A stretch of 8,318 bases of DNA from Prevotellaceae bacterium UBA1786 (GTDB lineage Bacteria > Bacteroidota > Bacteroidia > Bacteroidales > Bacteroidaceae): assembly GCA_002314525.1 (NCBI GenBank), contig DCGE01000005.1, forward strand, positions 9,367-17,684, written 5' to 3'. The position numbers were made by a program, and so were the translations under genes. The notes beneath the pieces are model-generated. The model worked only from the letters and a program-made list of their open reading frames with translations, was not told the DNA's origin and ran no database searches. Every line of letters begins with the position of its first letter. Position 1 is the stretch's first letter. Shown here in pieces: positions 7,132 through 8,318 of the stretch.

Positions 7132-7135
7132 GGTT

Positions 7136-8318
7136 ATGCTCCACAGAAAAATCAGCACAGATATTGAGGCTCATTTGCGATCTGACAACGACAAGATAAT
7201 GATTGTAGAAGGAGCCCGACAGATTGGCAAATCCTACATAATACGTGAGATTGGCAATCGTCTATACAAGAACTTCATTGAGATAAACTTTGTCAAGGAT
7301 GATGAAGAGAATGGACTCTTTCGTGATATTCACAAATTGGACGAGTTCTATATGACCCTGAGCATGATTGCAGGAGGAAAATTGGGAGATAAGTCCGATA
7401 CCCTTGTCTTCCTTGACGAGATACAGCATTATCCTAAGTATCTCACCATGCTGAAATTTCTGCGAGAAGAAGGCAAATTCACCTACATAGCCAGTGGCAG
7501 TTTGCTCGGCATTACCCTTCGCAATACAGTATCCATACCTATCGGCAGCATCATTCGCAAGCAGATGTATCAGCTTGACTTCGAAGAATGGCTGATGGCA
7601 GAAGGTTGGGGAAAGGAGGCTCTTGACTATGTGCGTGATTGCTATAAGCACCAGGTTTCAGTCTCTGAGGCGCAGCATCAGAATCTGTTGGGTGAATTTA
7701 GGAAGTATCTGCTGGTGGGCGGTCTGCCAGATGCTGTCAACACCTACCTTGAAACCCACAATATCGTCCGAGTTCGAGAGGTTCAGGAATCTATCCGCAA
7801 TCTGTACAAGGAAGGTGCTGCCAAATACGAGAAGGAATCAAGCAAGAAACTCCTTATTCGCCGTATCTACGACATGATTGTGTCTCAGATGGAGAACAAG
7901 AAGAAACGCATTGTAGCAAAGGACATTCGTGGCAAGAAAGGTGACCGATTCGAGTGGTATGCCGAAGAGTTTGAGTACCTCATATCATCAGGCATCGCTC
8001 TCGATGTACATGCCATTTCCAATCCCAAATACCCTTTGTCAGAGTCGGCCCATAAGAACCTTCTGAAGCTGTATCTGAATGATGTCGGAATGCTCACGGG
8101 ACGATTGTACGAGTATAATATAGCACCTGTGATGAAGGATGAACGAAGCATAAACCTCGGTTCGGTTTACGAGAGTGTGGTCGCTCAGGAGTTGAAGGCA
8201 CATGGGCACGACCTCTTCTATTATGACAACGTGAAGAAGGGCGAGGTTGACTATCTGGTAAACAATGTGTCTGGAATGACGGTATTGCCTATTGAGGTCA
8301 AATCAGGAAAAGACTTCA
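7136..8318 (+). CDS. AAA ATPase with C-terminal DUF4143-type nuclease-like domain (3' partial)
   Basis: The reading frame opens at the ATG at 7136 (MLHRKISTDIEAHL) and continues without a stop to the window edge, giving 394 residues. The N-terminal ATPase half shows Walker A GARQIGKS (26-33), Walker B LVFLDEIQ (90-97) and an ASGS sensor-like motif (119-122), followed by LDFEEWL and a helical middle region with YLLVGGLPDAV. The C-terminal part has LYLNDVGMLTG, LGSVYESVVAQEL and GEVDYLV...LPIEVKSGK, with Asp372, Glu387 and Lys389 spaced like a PD-(D/E)XK active site. This order matches the AAA_14 plus DUF4143 families, which are abundant in Bacteroidota and of unknown biological role. Only a short C-terminal tail is probably missing. 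The start lies 4 nt after the last copy of a phased repeat. No partner gene is visible before it. Confidence 0.9.
   Translation, partial: MLHRKISTDIEAHLRSDNDKIMIVEGARQIGKSYIIREIGNRLYKNFIEINFVKDDEENGLFRDIHKLDEFYMTLSMIAGGKLGDKSDTLVFLDEIQHYPKYLTMLKFLREEGKFTYIASGSLLGITLRNTVSIPIGSIIRKQMYQLDFEEWLMAEGWGKEALDYVRDCYKHQVSVSEAQHQNLLGEFRKYLLVGGLPDAVNTYLETHNIVRVREVQESIRNLYKEGAAKYEKESSKKLLIRRIYDMIVSQMENKKKRIVAKDIRGKKGDRFEWYAEEFEYLISSGIALDVHAISNPKYPLSESAHKNLLKLYLNDVGMLTGRLYEYNIAPVMKDERSINLGSVYESVVAQELKAHGHDLFYYDNVKKGEVDYLVNNVSGMTVLPIEVKSGKDF

Larger units (their letters stand above)
6878..7135. other. Gene-free region between ruvA and the ATPase gene
   Basis: No credible reading frame covers this 258-nt interval. 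Its ruvA-proximal part holds the ruvA promoter and a short GCCC-GAA-GGGC hairpin (6960-6970). Its right part is A/T-rich and repetitive up to the ATPase start codon. I see no tRNA, no known riboswitch pattern and no insertion-sequence ends. Confidence 0.6.

Noticed and set aside
7262..7651. 129-codon open frame on the minus strand
   Set aside because: It is antisense to the ATPase gene, including the Walker B region, with no independent support.

Overview
The window looks like chromosomal DNA from a Bacteroidota species, most likely Prevotella or a close relative (Bacteroidales). The reasons are TAnnTTTG-type -7 boxes in front of genes instead of TATAAT, weak or absent Shine-Dalgarno sequences, moderate GC, the divergent nadK/pdxJ pair, and a DUF4143-type AAA ATPase behind an A/T-rich leader. 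Most of the window is housekeeping. The part least explained by known genes is the leader at about 6940-7135.

Layout: (1) 22-3608, minus strand, is a tight four-gene run transcribed right to left: pdxJ (pyridoxine 5'-phosphate synthase), a DJ-1/PfpI protein, ispD (MEP pathway cytidylyltransferase) and an AMP-forming acyl-CoA synthetase. ispD overlaps both of its neighbours (10 and 4 nt), which suggests translational coupling. (2) 3609-3689 is a short divergent promoter region with two TAnnTTTG boxes that abut as a 16-bp near-palindrome. (3) 3690-6274, plus strand, is nadK followed 62 nt later by a fused permease-ATPase ABC exporter. (4) ruvA (6278-6877, minus) converges on the exporter with only 3 nt between the stop codons, and has its own good TTTG-N20-TATCTTTG promoter. 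(5) 6878-7135 is a 258-nt gene-free region holding the ruvA promoter, tandem octamers, and three copies of GAAAAAGTGTAATTT at an exact 33-bp period, with a 10-nt inverted copy of the core further upstream. (6) 7136-8318, plus, is an ATPase with a C-terminal nuclease-like motif that runs off the window.

How the genes relate: PdxJ uses 1-deoxy-D-xylulose 5-phosphate (DXP) for vitamin B6, IspD acts on the product of the DXP-to-isoprenoid branch, and NadK supplies the NADP pool used by the intervening reductoisomerase. The left half can therefore be read as a cofactor and isoprenoid block with a fatty-acid activating enzyme added. The exporter, ruvA and the ATPase show no obvious pathway link to it.

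I see no rRNA, tRNA, CRISPR array or recognisable insertion sequence. No clearly novel multi-gene system is visible. The best lead is the phased repeat leader immediately in front of the DUF4143-type ATPase.
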